Shown: one piece after another, positions 54,673 through 64,000 of the stretch
Layout of the letters: every line of letters begins with the position of its first letter
How positions within the stretch are numbered: position 1 is the stretch's first letter
The notes under the pieces: generated by a model
The model's input: the letters and a program-made list of their open reading frames with translations, nothing else
Told to the model about the DNA's origin: nothing
Database searches by the model: none
Position numbers and translations under genes: made by a program
Assembly (NCBI GenBank): GCA_963281255.1
Contig: OY725488.1
Span: 5,169,925-5,233,924 of the forward strand
Direction: 5' to 3'
Source of the DNA: Aphrocallistes beatrix
Lineage: Eukaryota; Porifera; Hexactinellida; Sceptrulophora; Aphrocallistidae
DNA length: 64,000 nucleotides

Positions 54673-54674
54673 AT

Positions 54675-56218
54675 ATTTATATATATACGGTATATGTAAC
54701 GAATTGATTGAAGAAACTGCCGAGCACAGAGAGCTGATTTTTGGCATGTAAGGGTCTTTTGGCTATGGATCCACTAAGTTCTGACCTCAGACGAAAATGT
54801 CGATTCATCATTGAATTATAACGTCATTGTTCACTTTTTTATAATTAGAAATTTCAGTTTTTCGACTATAACTCAGCCATTTTAGGCGCTACAATGCTGA
54901 AATTTTAATAGAATGTGTATATTAATATATCTCAAATATGATACAACTCTCATCAAAAAATGATGACTCATCACTCTGTTATGGCGTCATCATTAAGCAT
55001 CAAAAATTGACGAATTTGATCATTTTTCGAGTGATTTCGATTTTAGCAATAAGATAGTCCATAGCCTACTCTAATAATGCCTCACAGTAGACTGAAAATC
55101 ATGGACTAGGGATGAAGTAATAGCCGAATGGATTAATACATGATTAGCCTAAAATCGTTAACCATGCAGAATAGGCATTAAGAAAGTATTACCAGCATAT
55201 ATAAACATGGTATCAAAGTACATATATCCGTTGGAAAAATTTCGATTAGTCATCATATCATTCCGCAACAGGTCATTCTAAGGACAATTTTAGCGATTTT
55301 CTAAGCTGTTTTAACCCTATTTCTAAATGCTATTAAGGTGTGATTTTTATGTAGAACCAAGATTAGTACAAGATGATTTGAAAGATTTATAAATTTTCAA
55401 TGGAATGTTGTTACATTCCTACGTTGCTATGGTCAAGCATTTTGGTCAGTTTGGCCCATTTCATGCAAACTGTAATGATTAGAGCTCCAAATTTGATCGT
55501 GTTTGATAGGCAATGGACTACTTCCTATTAGGTGATAATACAACTTTAACTTCTAAATTCAACGAGTTTTGAGTTATGGGTTGATTTTAAGAATGTGACC
55601 AAAGCACTAAATTGTCGCATAACTCTGTAATCTGTGAATTTAGAAGTCAAATTTGTATTATTACCTAATAGGAAGTAACCAATTGCTTATCAAATACGAT
55701 CAAATTTGAAGACCTACGTAGTTCTTACAGTTTGCAGGATATGGCTCAAACTGATCAAAATGCTTTACCATAGCAACGCAGGAATGTAACAACATTCCAC
55801 TGAAAAATTCTAAATTTTTCAGATCAACTCGTACTAATCTTAGTTCTAAACAAAAATTATACCTTAATAACATTTAGAAGTAGGCTTAAAACAGCTTAAA
55901 AAATTGCCAAAATCCTCCATATAATGACCTGTTGCGCAATGATATGATGACTAATCGAAATTTTGACAACGGATATATGTACTTTGATACCATGTTTATA
56001 TATGCTCGTAATACATTCTTAATGCCTATCCTACATGATTAACGATTTTAGGCTAATCGTGTATTAATCCATTCGGCTATTACTGCATCCTTGGTTATTT
56101 TACTGTGAGGCATTATTAGAGTAGGCTATGGATAGACATATTTGGAGATGTTATCTCCCTTATAATTCATCAATGTATAATCCATCAATCCGCCAGCCGC
56201 GCATCGCAAGCAAGCGAA
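54675..56218 (+). mobile_element. Helitron-like family A, copy A5 (split, 3' end lost)
   Basis: 'gtaacgaattgattgaagaa' to 'ttttagcaataagatag' is the 5' two-thirds of family A. It continues at 56133 ('gacatatttggagatgttat') to 'gcgcatcgcaagcaagcgaag'. The palindrome P4 sits between, and another palindromic element cuts off the final hairpin. Confidence 0.75.
55058..56132. mobile_element. Long palindromic element, family P copy 4
   Basis: 1075 bp, ends TCCATAGCCTACTCTAATAA mirrored, arms of about 520 bp with 'ggaatgttgttacattcc' and 'gttgctatggt'. TAG on both sides (55055-55057, 56133-56135). Other copies of family A give the uninterrupted host sequence. A 3-bp duplication would suit the PIF/Harbinger class; inference only. 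Confidence 0.8.
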
Positions 56219-56220
56219 GA

Positions 56221-57100
56221 CAGTCGAAACCGGATTTTTCTTACACCGGGTTATTCTTACTATCGGTTTATTCTTACCAATTTCCCTGTACATATTGTAT
56301 GTATGTATGTATGTATGTCCGTACGCGCGCTACTGCGAAATCTAACAGTCCGAATTTTACCAAATTTCGCATGTAGGATCTCTTTATGGTGTAAATGTGC
56401 ACTGTCAACATTTAATCGCATAATCTCATCACTTCCGGTTTTTATGAGTATATATTCATATTTTAACACCTCCACTGCAAAGCTTTGTTTAAAGATATAA
56501 GATCTCAACGACTAATATAGGATATTTCACCACGTAGGATCCGATTTTCGCACTTTGAAAGTAATAATATAAATATTTTATGAGTTTCTAACATATGTAT
56601 ATACGTATACATATTTTCACACCTTTTAAAAAGAATCTTATTTCGAGTTAAAAGCGAGTTCTCAACGGCTAATATAGGATATTTTAATGTGTAGATTCCG
56701 ATTTTAACACTTTGAAAGTAATAATATGAATATTTTATGAGTTTCTAACATATGTATATAGACATATTTTCACACCTTTAAAAAAAAACTTATTTTGAGC
56801 TAAAAGCTTGCTCTCAATGGCAAATATAGGATATTTTAATATGTAGATTCCAAATTTCACACTTAGAATGCCGTAAGATTAGTAATTCACGATGTAATCC
56901 GATATTTATATTACATGTTCCTTCGAGTCACTTCCTGGAGCTGCACTATCGGTCTGTCGACCGACATTTTTGCGGTTTGTTATTGTAATCGGTTTATTTT
57001 ATTATTATCGGTTTATTCTTGCATCGATTTATTCTTACATCGGTTTATTCTTATTATTTTGCTCTGAAAAGAAATAGTAAGAAAAAACCGGTTTCAACTG
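56221..57100. mobile_element. Tigger/mariner-like palindromic element with internal tandem repeats
   Basis: Ends CAGTCGAAACCGGATTTTTC and the mirror ...AAAAAACCGGTTTCAACTG, with 'cggtttattctta' repeats inside each end. TA lies after the right end, GA before the left. The middle holds 2.5 copies of a ~154-bp unit (landmarks at 56519, 56675 and 56828, 'aggatatttt'). Confidence 0.7.
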
Positions 57101-57391
57101 TACTTGCAATCGATTATTAAATTGGAACGTCGAGGAACATGCTTGAAAGAATAAATCCTTCAGCTTACGCAGTTCAAATCCCTCACACTAAACTCACACT
57201 ATTAGCAAGCAACAAAACAGCCTCCAATGATTCCCCCCAGGACAAAAATCCTGTATAAAACCCTGTATATCAATTGCTTAAACATTTATAGAACACACAT
57301 ATTAATAGAATAATTAAGGGTTTTTTCTGAACAGTACTGTAGTGATTTTGCCTAAATAATCACAAACATTGAGAATAAGATAAAATTTGAT
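57101..57391. other. 3' flank of EXO1
   Basis: AT-rich; includes one hAT-like end 'tgtataaaaccctg' near 57253. Nothing else seen. Confidence 0.4.
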
Positions 57392-59458
57392 TTAATTATT
57401 TGTTTTGGTAGCAAACACGTCAAGTGCCAGTTGCCTGTTCGGACCTGTAAGAGGTCGGCGTTTAGGCCTTCCGCACCCAGTTAGGGGGCGTCTGTAATTC
57501 ACTAAGTTTGACCGTTTAGAGAAATAATGACTCCTGATCGGCTGACTGTATGGGTATGTTAGGGAGGAAAGTTCGATATCTGAGTCGTCTGATTTTGATT
57601 GTGAATTGGTATCTGATGCAGGAGTCTCTGGAATTATACACAACGTATGAGAGTCCTTTGATGGGGTAGTGTAAGGGTCTTGAATTTGATTTGAAGTGAT
57701 CTGTTTACCATTTAGATTTAACTCAGGATTTGCAATAACTTGTTTGGTTTCTTTGATTCCTTGTATTTTTAGAGGCTCTTCATCATAACTCTTGGTATGT
57801 AGGTCAATGCAATAAGATATCTGGCTTTCATTTTTCCCAGCCAGTAGATCAGGGGATAAAACGAAAGGGGGTGAACAAGGATTGAGTAAATCTGGGGAGA
57901 TTTCTTTATCAGCTCTATCACCATTATCTCTAGCTTCAGGAGGGGATTCTTTATTTACATTATTATTATTAAAATTATCTACATCAAATAGAAATTGATT
58001 TTTGACATCAATTGATGCCTGAGAGTCTGCTACATCCACACGCTCTACTTGATAGCAGAGTTTCCTTAATTTAGAAATATCTGGGAGTAATTCGTTGCTA
58101 TTTTTATCTGTCGGTTGCTCGTTAACAATCAAGCCATCACGACTCGGCTTGGAAAAGAAACGAGAATAAACAAAGGCTTTAGCATTAGACGAATCAGTGG
58201 AGAATATGTTTCTTTTGGATTTCAAAGGTGGCATTGAATTAATCGTTTCAATAGATTTAGGATTAAAACACACATACTGTTTCATTACAACCTCAGGGTT
58301 CATTTCAGGTTCTTCTTGACGAGATCTCTTGCTCGACCTCCCACCACCAGTAGCAAAGAAGCTTGTCATCGTTTTCTGATGCTTCTCAACTACTCCTGAT
58401 CCTATCCTCTGCAGTGATCGCCCGTCCTTGCTCGGGGTGTAGTCACCCATGACAGCATTTGTAATAGGATTAATGTTACCACGAGCTAATGCTTTGGCTT
58501 TTTTAGGAGTAACCTGGGTACCTGCATATGTCAGCGCACAGTTTTGCAGCTCAGGGGGTACAGGGGTCAAGTGTACCTGGCATTCAGCCCGGGGATCGAA
58601 GACTACTTGGAACAAAAAAGTCATATCCGCTTGCTTGAAATTATCTTCATATTCCGCCGGGACTGTTTTGCTTCGCTCACACCTCAATGATTGTATAACC
58701 TTGTAAGGGTCAAATCCGTATTTCCTCATCAACTTATGCGCAGTGATAAGGCCCACACCTGGGACACTGTCCAGATAGTCACACCCTGACAGTATGCACA
58801 TATGACGGAACGAATCTTCCCCAAATCCTAACATGTTATGTGCTTTTACGTTGCCGACCTCTCTAAGGTTAATTAAAAACCCGTTACCTACATCATCCAT
58901 TTTAAACAACACTCTCTCGCATCCAAACACAAGAAGATCTGAATCCTCGCTAATCACAGCATATGCCATTCCTGAACGGATCATGTATGCTAACTGTGCA
59001 TCAGCTTCATAGGGCGCGACTATGCATTGAATTCCCCTCTCTCTACACGCGTTAATTAGATTCAGTGCATATTCGGGCTTAACATCTATACAATGTTTTA
59101 AATTGTCGTTCGCTTCCTTTCTTTTGCCCTCACGCAAGAGTTTCATACCCCTTTCTCTGAACATATCGCGATTTTTCCTCCGTTTTTCTTCGGTTGACTT
59201 CTTACTTGGCAGACGGGCGCCATCGAATACCATGATAGGATTAACATTATGCTCTAATAACATATCTATCTTCCGCATGCAATATTTTACATATCTCATT
59301 TCGGACTCGCGTCCCTCGATGAGTTCCAGCGAGCAGGAGTAGCAACCTTTGTGCAGCCAGCAATATGCGTCCACAACGACATTCTGGTCTCGAAATGTGG
59401 ATACGTGTGTTGGATGTTGGATACTTTTGAGGAATTGAAGTAAACCAGATATTCCCAT
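57392..59458 (-). CDS. EXO1: Exonuclease 1 (EXO1), Rad2/XPG family
   Basis: Intronless 688-codon frame starting MGISGLLQFL, the invariant EXO1 N-terminus. EXO1 resects 5' ends in mismatch repair and double-strand-break repair in the nucleus. N-domain: VVVDAYCWLHKG (metal-binding Asp30), MVFDGARLPSKK (Asp near 78). I-domain: CIVAPYEADAQLAY (Glu/Asp near 150-152), ISEDSDLLVFG (two Asp near 171-173), ILSGCDYLDSVPGVGL (Asp near 225 and the helix-two-turn-helix DNA clamp). All seven acidic ligands appear present. The tail is disordered and polar; QKTMTSFF near residue 360 is a consensus PCNA-binding (PIP) box. The end is basic. Shorter than human EXO1 (846 residues) through the tail. No stops; looks functional. 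Confidence 0.95.
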   Translation of the reverse strand: MGISGLLQFLKSIQHPTHVSTFRDQNVVVDAYCWLHKGCYSCSLELIEGRESEMRYVKYCMRKIDMLLEHNVNPIMVFDGARLPSKKSTEEKRRKNRDMFRERGMKLLREGKRKEANDNLKHCIDVKPEYALNLINACRERGIQCIVAPYEADAQLAYMIRSGMAYAVISEDSDLLVFGCERVLFKMDDVGNGFLINLREVGNVKAHNMLGFGEDSFRHMCILSGCDYLDSVPGVGLITAHKLMRKYGFDPYKVIQSLRCERSKTVPAEYEDNFKQADMTFLFQVVFDPRAECQVHLTPVPPELQNCALTYAGTQVTPKKAKALARGNINPITNAVMGDYTPSKDGRSLQRIGSGVVEKHQKTMTSFFATGGGRSSKRSRQEEPEMNPEVVMKQYVCFNPKSIETINSMPPLKSKRNIFSTDSSNAKAFVYSRFFSKPSRDGLIVNEQPTDKNSNELLPDISKLRKLCYQVERVDVADSQASIDVKNQFLFDVDNFNNNNVNKESPPEARDNGDRADKEISPDLLNPCSPPFVLSPDLLAGKNESQISYCIDLHTKSYDEEPLKIQGIKETKQVIANPELNLNGKQITSNQIQDPYTTPSKDSHTLCIIPETPASDTNSQSKSDDSDIELSSLTYPYSQPIRSHYFSKRSNLVNYRRPLTGCGRPKRRPLTGPNRQLALDVFATKTNN

Positions 59459-60185
59459 TTTCTGTATTTACTAGTTTTCTAGTGTTGACTAATTGAACTT
59501 ATAAATAAAACAGTAAATTTGGAATATTAAAAATTTAGATTCGTAGATACATGGGATACCGACGTTTCGTTACAGGACATTTCGTTACAGACATTTTGTT
59601 ACACAACATTAGATTACTATGACATTTCGTTACACGACGATTTGTTACACGACACTTCGCTACTAATTTGATTGGTCAATTGTAAACACTTGAATGTTAG
59701 TGTTATAATCACATTGAATCCGCCACAGCATTGTAAAGAAGGTTGTTATTGAAACTCAAAGATTTCCTTCACCAACGATCAAGATAAATAAAAAAATGTT
59801 AATTGTTTTTATTGTGATTTTTTCTTCATATTTACCAATACATGGCTTCACCAGTTATTGCAGAAAATGCTCACTATCCATTAAGGCTGATCAAATGGAC
59901 AAGAGGAGGATATAAGATTATAAAGAGGATATATTTATGGACAACAGAAGAGAGCAGGGGAAGTGATACATATTATTTACTATTAGTATGAATGCGAGGG
60001 AATTCTAAAGTTCGCAAAGTCAAAACAGCGGAATTCCGTTAAACTCAACTTGAAGCTCATTCAGTTCGTTTATACGGACCTCCCAATACCCACTCCACTA
60101 GCGTTCGTTCAAGTGGATATGCAGGATTTCCCACCTTTGTTCCGTTTATGAACGACCGTGGTTGCCTTGCAGGTACGCAGGATCG
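59459..60185. other. Upstream of EXO1; repeat array, no other gene
   Basis: Apart from the short array at 59555-59670 nothing is recognised. The EXO1 promoter should lie in the first part; no motif is distinctive. Confidence 0.4.
59555..59670. repeat. Array of 'gacatttcgttaca' units
   Basis: About six to seven imperfect copies of a 16-19-bp unit ('cgacatttcgttaca'), about 100 bp upstream of the EXO1 start. Could be a terminal array of an eroded foldback element; no inverted partner seen. Confidence 0.65.
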
Positions 60186-60652
60186 TCAGGGATTTACTTT
60201 ACCTTTTTATTTTTTGAAGGAAAAAGAAGGTAGCAAGTAAATTTTCTGGATGGCAGGCAAATAAAGTAGAAGTAAATCTCCCGAGCACCTCGAAAGACTG
60301 GACACGGCTAACATTAAGAAAATTCAGATTCTGAAATTACTCAAATATTTGTCAAATCGCTTGATGCACACTTGTTTCGGACTTACACTAGACCAGTGGT
60401 AGGCAACCTGGGGCCCGCGAGCTCTTCTCAAACTCTCTACAATGGGACCTGCGAGTTGATTAATGATTGTAATACAAAATGGGCCCGCCTAATTTTTGTG
60501 TGAAATCGATGCTAAATATAAATCTATTTTCTGCAATCATAATATAATTGAAGCTGACAATTCAATGTATTTTACTTAGTCATTTTTGCTTTTAGAAGGA
60601 TAATCGAACTGACAGATTTTGATATTATAGTGATATGACCGTAGCAAGCAGT
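60186..60652. repeat. Second copy of the 54.1-kb repeat plus hAT-like end
   Basis: Matches 54090-54345. At 60394 a hAT-type terminus 'cagtggtaggcaacctgg' starts; its partner end is not evident. Confidence 0.5.
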
Positions 60653-60703
60653 GGCGTAACCAGGATTTTTTTTGGTGCGGGCCTAGCCGGGCACGTTCTC
60701 AAG

Positions 60704-61033
60704 CAGGGTTTCATACAGAGGGGGGGTGGCCCTGGGATTCCCCCCCCCAGGACAATATCAACAATCTTGAACATGGCTCTTCAGATGCACCTTTATCTAT
60801 ATCCATTTCACTTGGAGTGTCTTCATGTGGCCGCTTTTGTGAAATGAATCGCCTGATATCCATATATACAATACTTGTAGGTTTACTCAGATCTAAATCT
60901 AGAGATCTTAAAAATCTAAAGATATGTACGTAGGTTAAATGACAAGAATGGTTGTAAATCGATATTTAATTAAGCGTCAATGATTTTTTTAAAAATCCTC
61001 CCCCCCCAGAAAAAAATCCTGTATGAAACCCTG
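60704..61033. mobile_element. MITE with CAGGGTTTCATACAG ends
   Basis: 330 bp, perfect 15-bp inverted ends, poly-G/C subterminal tracts, TCAAG on both sides (60699-60703, 61034-61038). A 5-bp duplication is compatible with the hAT5-like group; inference. A hAT-type end 'cagtggcgtaaccagg' lies just left at 60653. Confidence 0.7.
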
Positions 61034-61249
61034 TCAAGGCTTAATTTTCGCAATATTTAAACAATCCTAAAGTTTAATTGACATATAATTATTGCCCTTA
61101 ATTATTCTGTCAACATTTTTGAGAATGGGATAATTCTGATGCTAATATCCAGTCTAGATTCATCAAACATTTGTAATCTTCTACACACACTCTACTACAG
61201 AAATCAAAGAATATAATTCTATACTAAATCAATTCTGTGTTTTTCTTGA

Positions 61250-61744
61250 TTATTTTGGTCTTTTGTCAGCATTTTTTTTGGTCTTGTTTTTTTGGTCTTT
61301 TGTCAGCAATTTTGGAATCCACCTGGCTGAAACCTTCCGCAAATTCAGAACGTCATGCAGAATGTGATGAACTGCTCCCGTTGAGATGTCTACCGTCTCA
61401 GCAATCTCTATCACGCTTAAATGGGGATCATCATTTATCAATTCCTCTACAATAGCAATTGTTCCGCTGGTAGACGCTGATTTTGGCCTACCTGACCGAG
61501 CCTCATCTTCAATGTCCTCCCTTCCTTCTTTCACTTGACGAACCCATTGTCTAACGGTTGAATATGCAAGAGCATCATATGAATATACTTTGACGAGCTT
61601 TTCATAAATATCGACTGGTTTTTCACCCAACAGCGTACACGCTTTTGATGAATGCTCTTTGTTCATATTTGCTTGATGAATATTTTGAAGCCATAAAAAT
61701 AGACTATCAGAAAGTTGAATAAGTTCAAGAAGTTCAAATTTCAA
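61250..61744 (-). pseudogene. mariner transposase, DNA-binding half only
   Basis: Open for about 165 codons with STVRQWVRQVKEGREDIEDE, SGRPKSA, ETVDISTGAVHHILHD and ARWIPKLLTKDQKN. It then runs into a short repeated Lys-rich stretch and stops; no catalytic aspartates follow. Unlike the other mariner relics this half has no internal stop. It is truncated by a junction at about 61250. Confidence 0.75.
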
Positions 61745-61821
61745 AAGTATAATAGCTAGATTCGATTACTTTACAGCAATTTAGAGCATATCGATAGCCC
61801 TATTTTCAGCTATCAATGGTT

Positions 61822-62370
61822 TCACATTACATGCATTACTTTTCTAGCAAGAAGCAAATGATGTAAACCTGAAATTTCCTTTTCAATAAAAAGTATGCTG
61901 AGATCATTCAATCTTTGTTCGAACATTGTTGATCTTAAATAGGTTTTTATTCTTTTGAGTGTGCAGAAACTCCTTTCACAGCTTGCAGTACTTACGCAAA
62001 TCGTCAGCGAAATCTGAATTATCTTGGTTAAATTTGGAAATGCAACTTTCAAAGGTGTTAATTCTATCAACAAATCACTAATATTTTCCATTTCACAATT
62101 AATTAGAGTACGTTTGGCAAGAGTGCATTCTAAAGTTAGAGATTCATTATCTATATTATAACAGATTGATAAAGCTTTCAATACTTCAGCATTCAAAAAT
62201 TCAGCAGAATTAGGTTGTAAAGCCTGAATGGCACACATTATCTTTATGTTTTTATTATTGAACCTTTTGTCTAGTTCTTCTATAAAGCAGTCCAGGATTG
62301 GAAAGTAGAAATTTTCCATGAATTGTTGACTATTGCATAGCGGGTCTCTTGAGCATGATGTGCCTTCCAA
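61822..62370 (-). pseudogene. hAT transposase C-terminal (dimerisation) fragment
   Basis: About 180 open codons ending TICVSTASCERSFCTLKRIK and TYLRSTMFEQRLNDLSILFI, the hAT C-terminal dimerisation signature, of the ZMYM1/THAP12-like lineage. Upstream catalytic and BED parts are not found. It may derive from a larger element beyond 62370, but the frame is lost there. Confidence 0.8.
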
Positions 62371-63190
62371 GGATGAGGGAACTCGTTTATGTCAAGAGAG
62401 TTTAGGAAAAGAAATTTCAACACCATTAAGATTGGCTATCTGTTTCGCATGTTCGAAAACTTTCCCCCACTCCACGTGTCTGAACGAAACGATTTCAGAG
62501 TTGCTTGGGTCGCTAAAACCAAGTCTGAAGCTTATGATAAATCGACATGAATCTTTTGGAGTGTTTCTGATAGTGATTTATGGGTGTTACTTTAGCAGCG
62601 GATTCGCCGTGTCGCACTTAAATGTTAATAACTTTATGAATTTAGGTCCGATTTGAAATCTGATGATATCAACGTGTAGAGGAGGTCTGGACGTTTCATA
62701 ATCTCAGTTCAAATCCCGAAATATCCAGTGATGACCTAGCAATTTACCTTTTAATTTTTGTCACGGTTTTCTTGAATATCTCAAATGTTATACGAGCTAT
62801 CGAATCTATCTTAGACACATATGTGCTCCAGGTCTGGACGTTTATGTAGTTAAAATTTTAAGTCGATAAGTTAAGATTTAGCGAATTTATGGTCGATTCA
62901 ATTTTTCATAGTTCATAAGTGTTACTTTAGCAGCGGATTCGCCGTGTCGCACTTAAATGCTAATAACTTAATGAATTTGGATCCGATTTGAAATCTAATC
63001 ATGCCAACGTGTAGAGGAGGTCTGGGCGTTTGTGTTGTTAAATTTCTGGTCGGTTCAATTTTTTACTGGTTTGGCTCGCACACGAGTGTTAGAGGCGGAT
63101 TCGAAGTCACACTAAATCACTTATAACTCGAAAAGTATTCGTTCTAGATCAAAAATAATTATACCAGTGGAAAGAAGAGAGTTGGTGTAT
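62371..63190. repeat. Direct repeats of ~115 bp, no gene
   Basis: The block from 'gtgttactttagcagcggat' (62584) to 'aggaggtctggacgttt' recurs at 62919 with few changes, 335 bp downstream. A weaker third trace starts near 63080. No coding sequence. Confidence 0.6.
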
Positions 63191-64000
63191 TTAATTTTTA
63201 AATTTTTACAAAATGAGTTAGCAGTGACGCATCAAATTTCGGTCTCAGTTTTTGGTTAATATCTCGTGAAATATTTATGATACAAACTTTTCCTTTAAAC
63301 TACGTTTATTTCAGCCTTGGTATATTTTGTGTTTCAAATTTCAACTTAAAATATTAATTTTTGAACGAATTATTAATATTTGAATTTTACATTTAATAAT
63401 GTGATATCACCGGAGTTGTATCTATCAAAGTTTTGTGGTATGCCATAGTGGCAGGTATAGTTGAATGTGATAAAACTTTCATATATTCCACATATGATAT
63501 ATTAGAGCGTTCTAATTAGCATATTCGTACTCGCTGAACCTAACCGAGAAGAACAAGGGGTCACTCGATATGGTTACTCCAAAATTTGGAGATCGGAATT
63601 TTTCAACATTCCTGGCCGTTGCTAGGAACGGCCAACCTAAACATTCTCCATATATGGTCAATATATATATATCAAATGGCTGGAAATTTAGTGCTGGACC
63701 CGAATTAAACAATAAAAATATGATCTGGTGTGATTAAAAGTAGATATTACTGATAGATACAACTCCGGTGATATCACATTATTAAATGTAAAATTCAAAT
63801 ATTAATAATTCGTTCAAAAATTAATATTTTAAGTTGAAATTTGAAACACAAAATATACCAAGGCTGAAATAAACGTAGTTCAAAGGAAAAGTTTGTATCA
63901 TAAATATTTCACGAGATATTAACCAAAAACTGAGACCGAAATTTGATGTGTCACTGCTAACTCATTTTGTAAAAATTTAAAAATTAAACTTAAAATTAAA
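63191..64000. mobile_element. Palindromic element cut by the window end
   Basis: The left arm (about 63191-63430) and the right arm (about 63750 to the last base) are near-exact mirrors ('ggtgatatcacattattaaa', 'aaaatataccaaggctgaaa'). The centre contains 'cattcctggccgttgctagg', also present at about 29492 in element R, so the two are related. Confidence 0.75.

Overview
This window is eukaryotic and comes from an animal, most likely an invertebrate. It is AT-rich and gene-poor, with three long host genes: a phytanoyl-CoA dioxygenase-family gene, TARBP1 (tRNA 2'-O-ribose methyltransferase) and EXO1 (5' flap/exonuclease of DNA repair). Each reads as one uninterrupted frame. The transposon set (mariner, Tigger/pogo, hAT, THAP-bearing and RAG1-like transposases, a Ty3/gypsy element) also fits an animal. 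I cannot name the species. No tRNA, rRNA, CRISPR or bacterial operon structure was seen.

Layout. 1-12 kb: small MITEs, a broken mariner, two tandem RAG1-like pseudogenes (4.56-7.9 kb), a hAT fragment and a mariner with both ends. 12-24 kb: Helitron-like elements, long palindromes, and a 3.7-kb THAP-bearing transposon. 24-28.6 kb: two head-to-head gypsy fragments. 28.6-32.1 kb: a TTAA-flanked element split by a second THAP-bearing transposon. 32.6-33.3 kb: a foldback element. 33.8-39.6 kb: the PhyH-family gene and TARBP1, convergent and about 170 bp apart. 39.6-46.6 kb: a multi-level nest of palindromic elements around a full-length mariner. 46.6-57.1 kb: Tigger and Tc1 relics, Helitron-like tandems, a second foldback element and more palindromes. 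57.4-59.5 kb: EXO1. 59.5-64 kb: satellite-like arrays, hAT and mariner fragments and a palindrome cut by the window end.

The most useful signal is the nesting. Several insertions sit inside repeats of which another copy, or the mirror arm of the same palindrome, is present here, so the pre-insertion site can be read directly. This gives target-site rules for a Helitron-like family (between A and T, no duplication), foldback elements (9 bp), hAT MITEs (8 bp), a THAP-bearing family (7 bp) and mariner/Tigger elements (TA). The most notable gene content is the RAG1-like pair, whose zinc-binding N-terminus matches the vertebrate RAG1 N-terminal pattern. The host genes are unrelated in function and look like ordinary housekeeping loci in a transposon-rich background. 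All alignments were done by eye.
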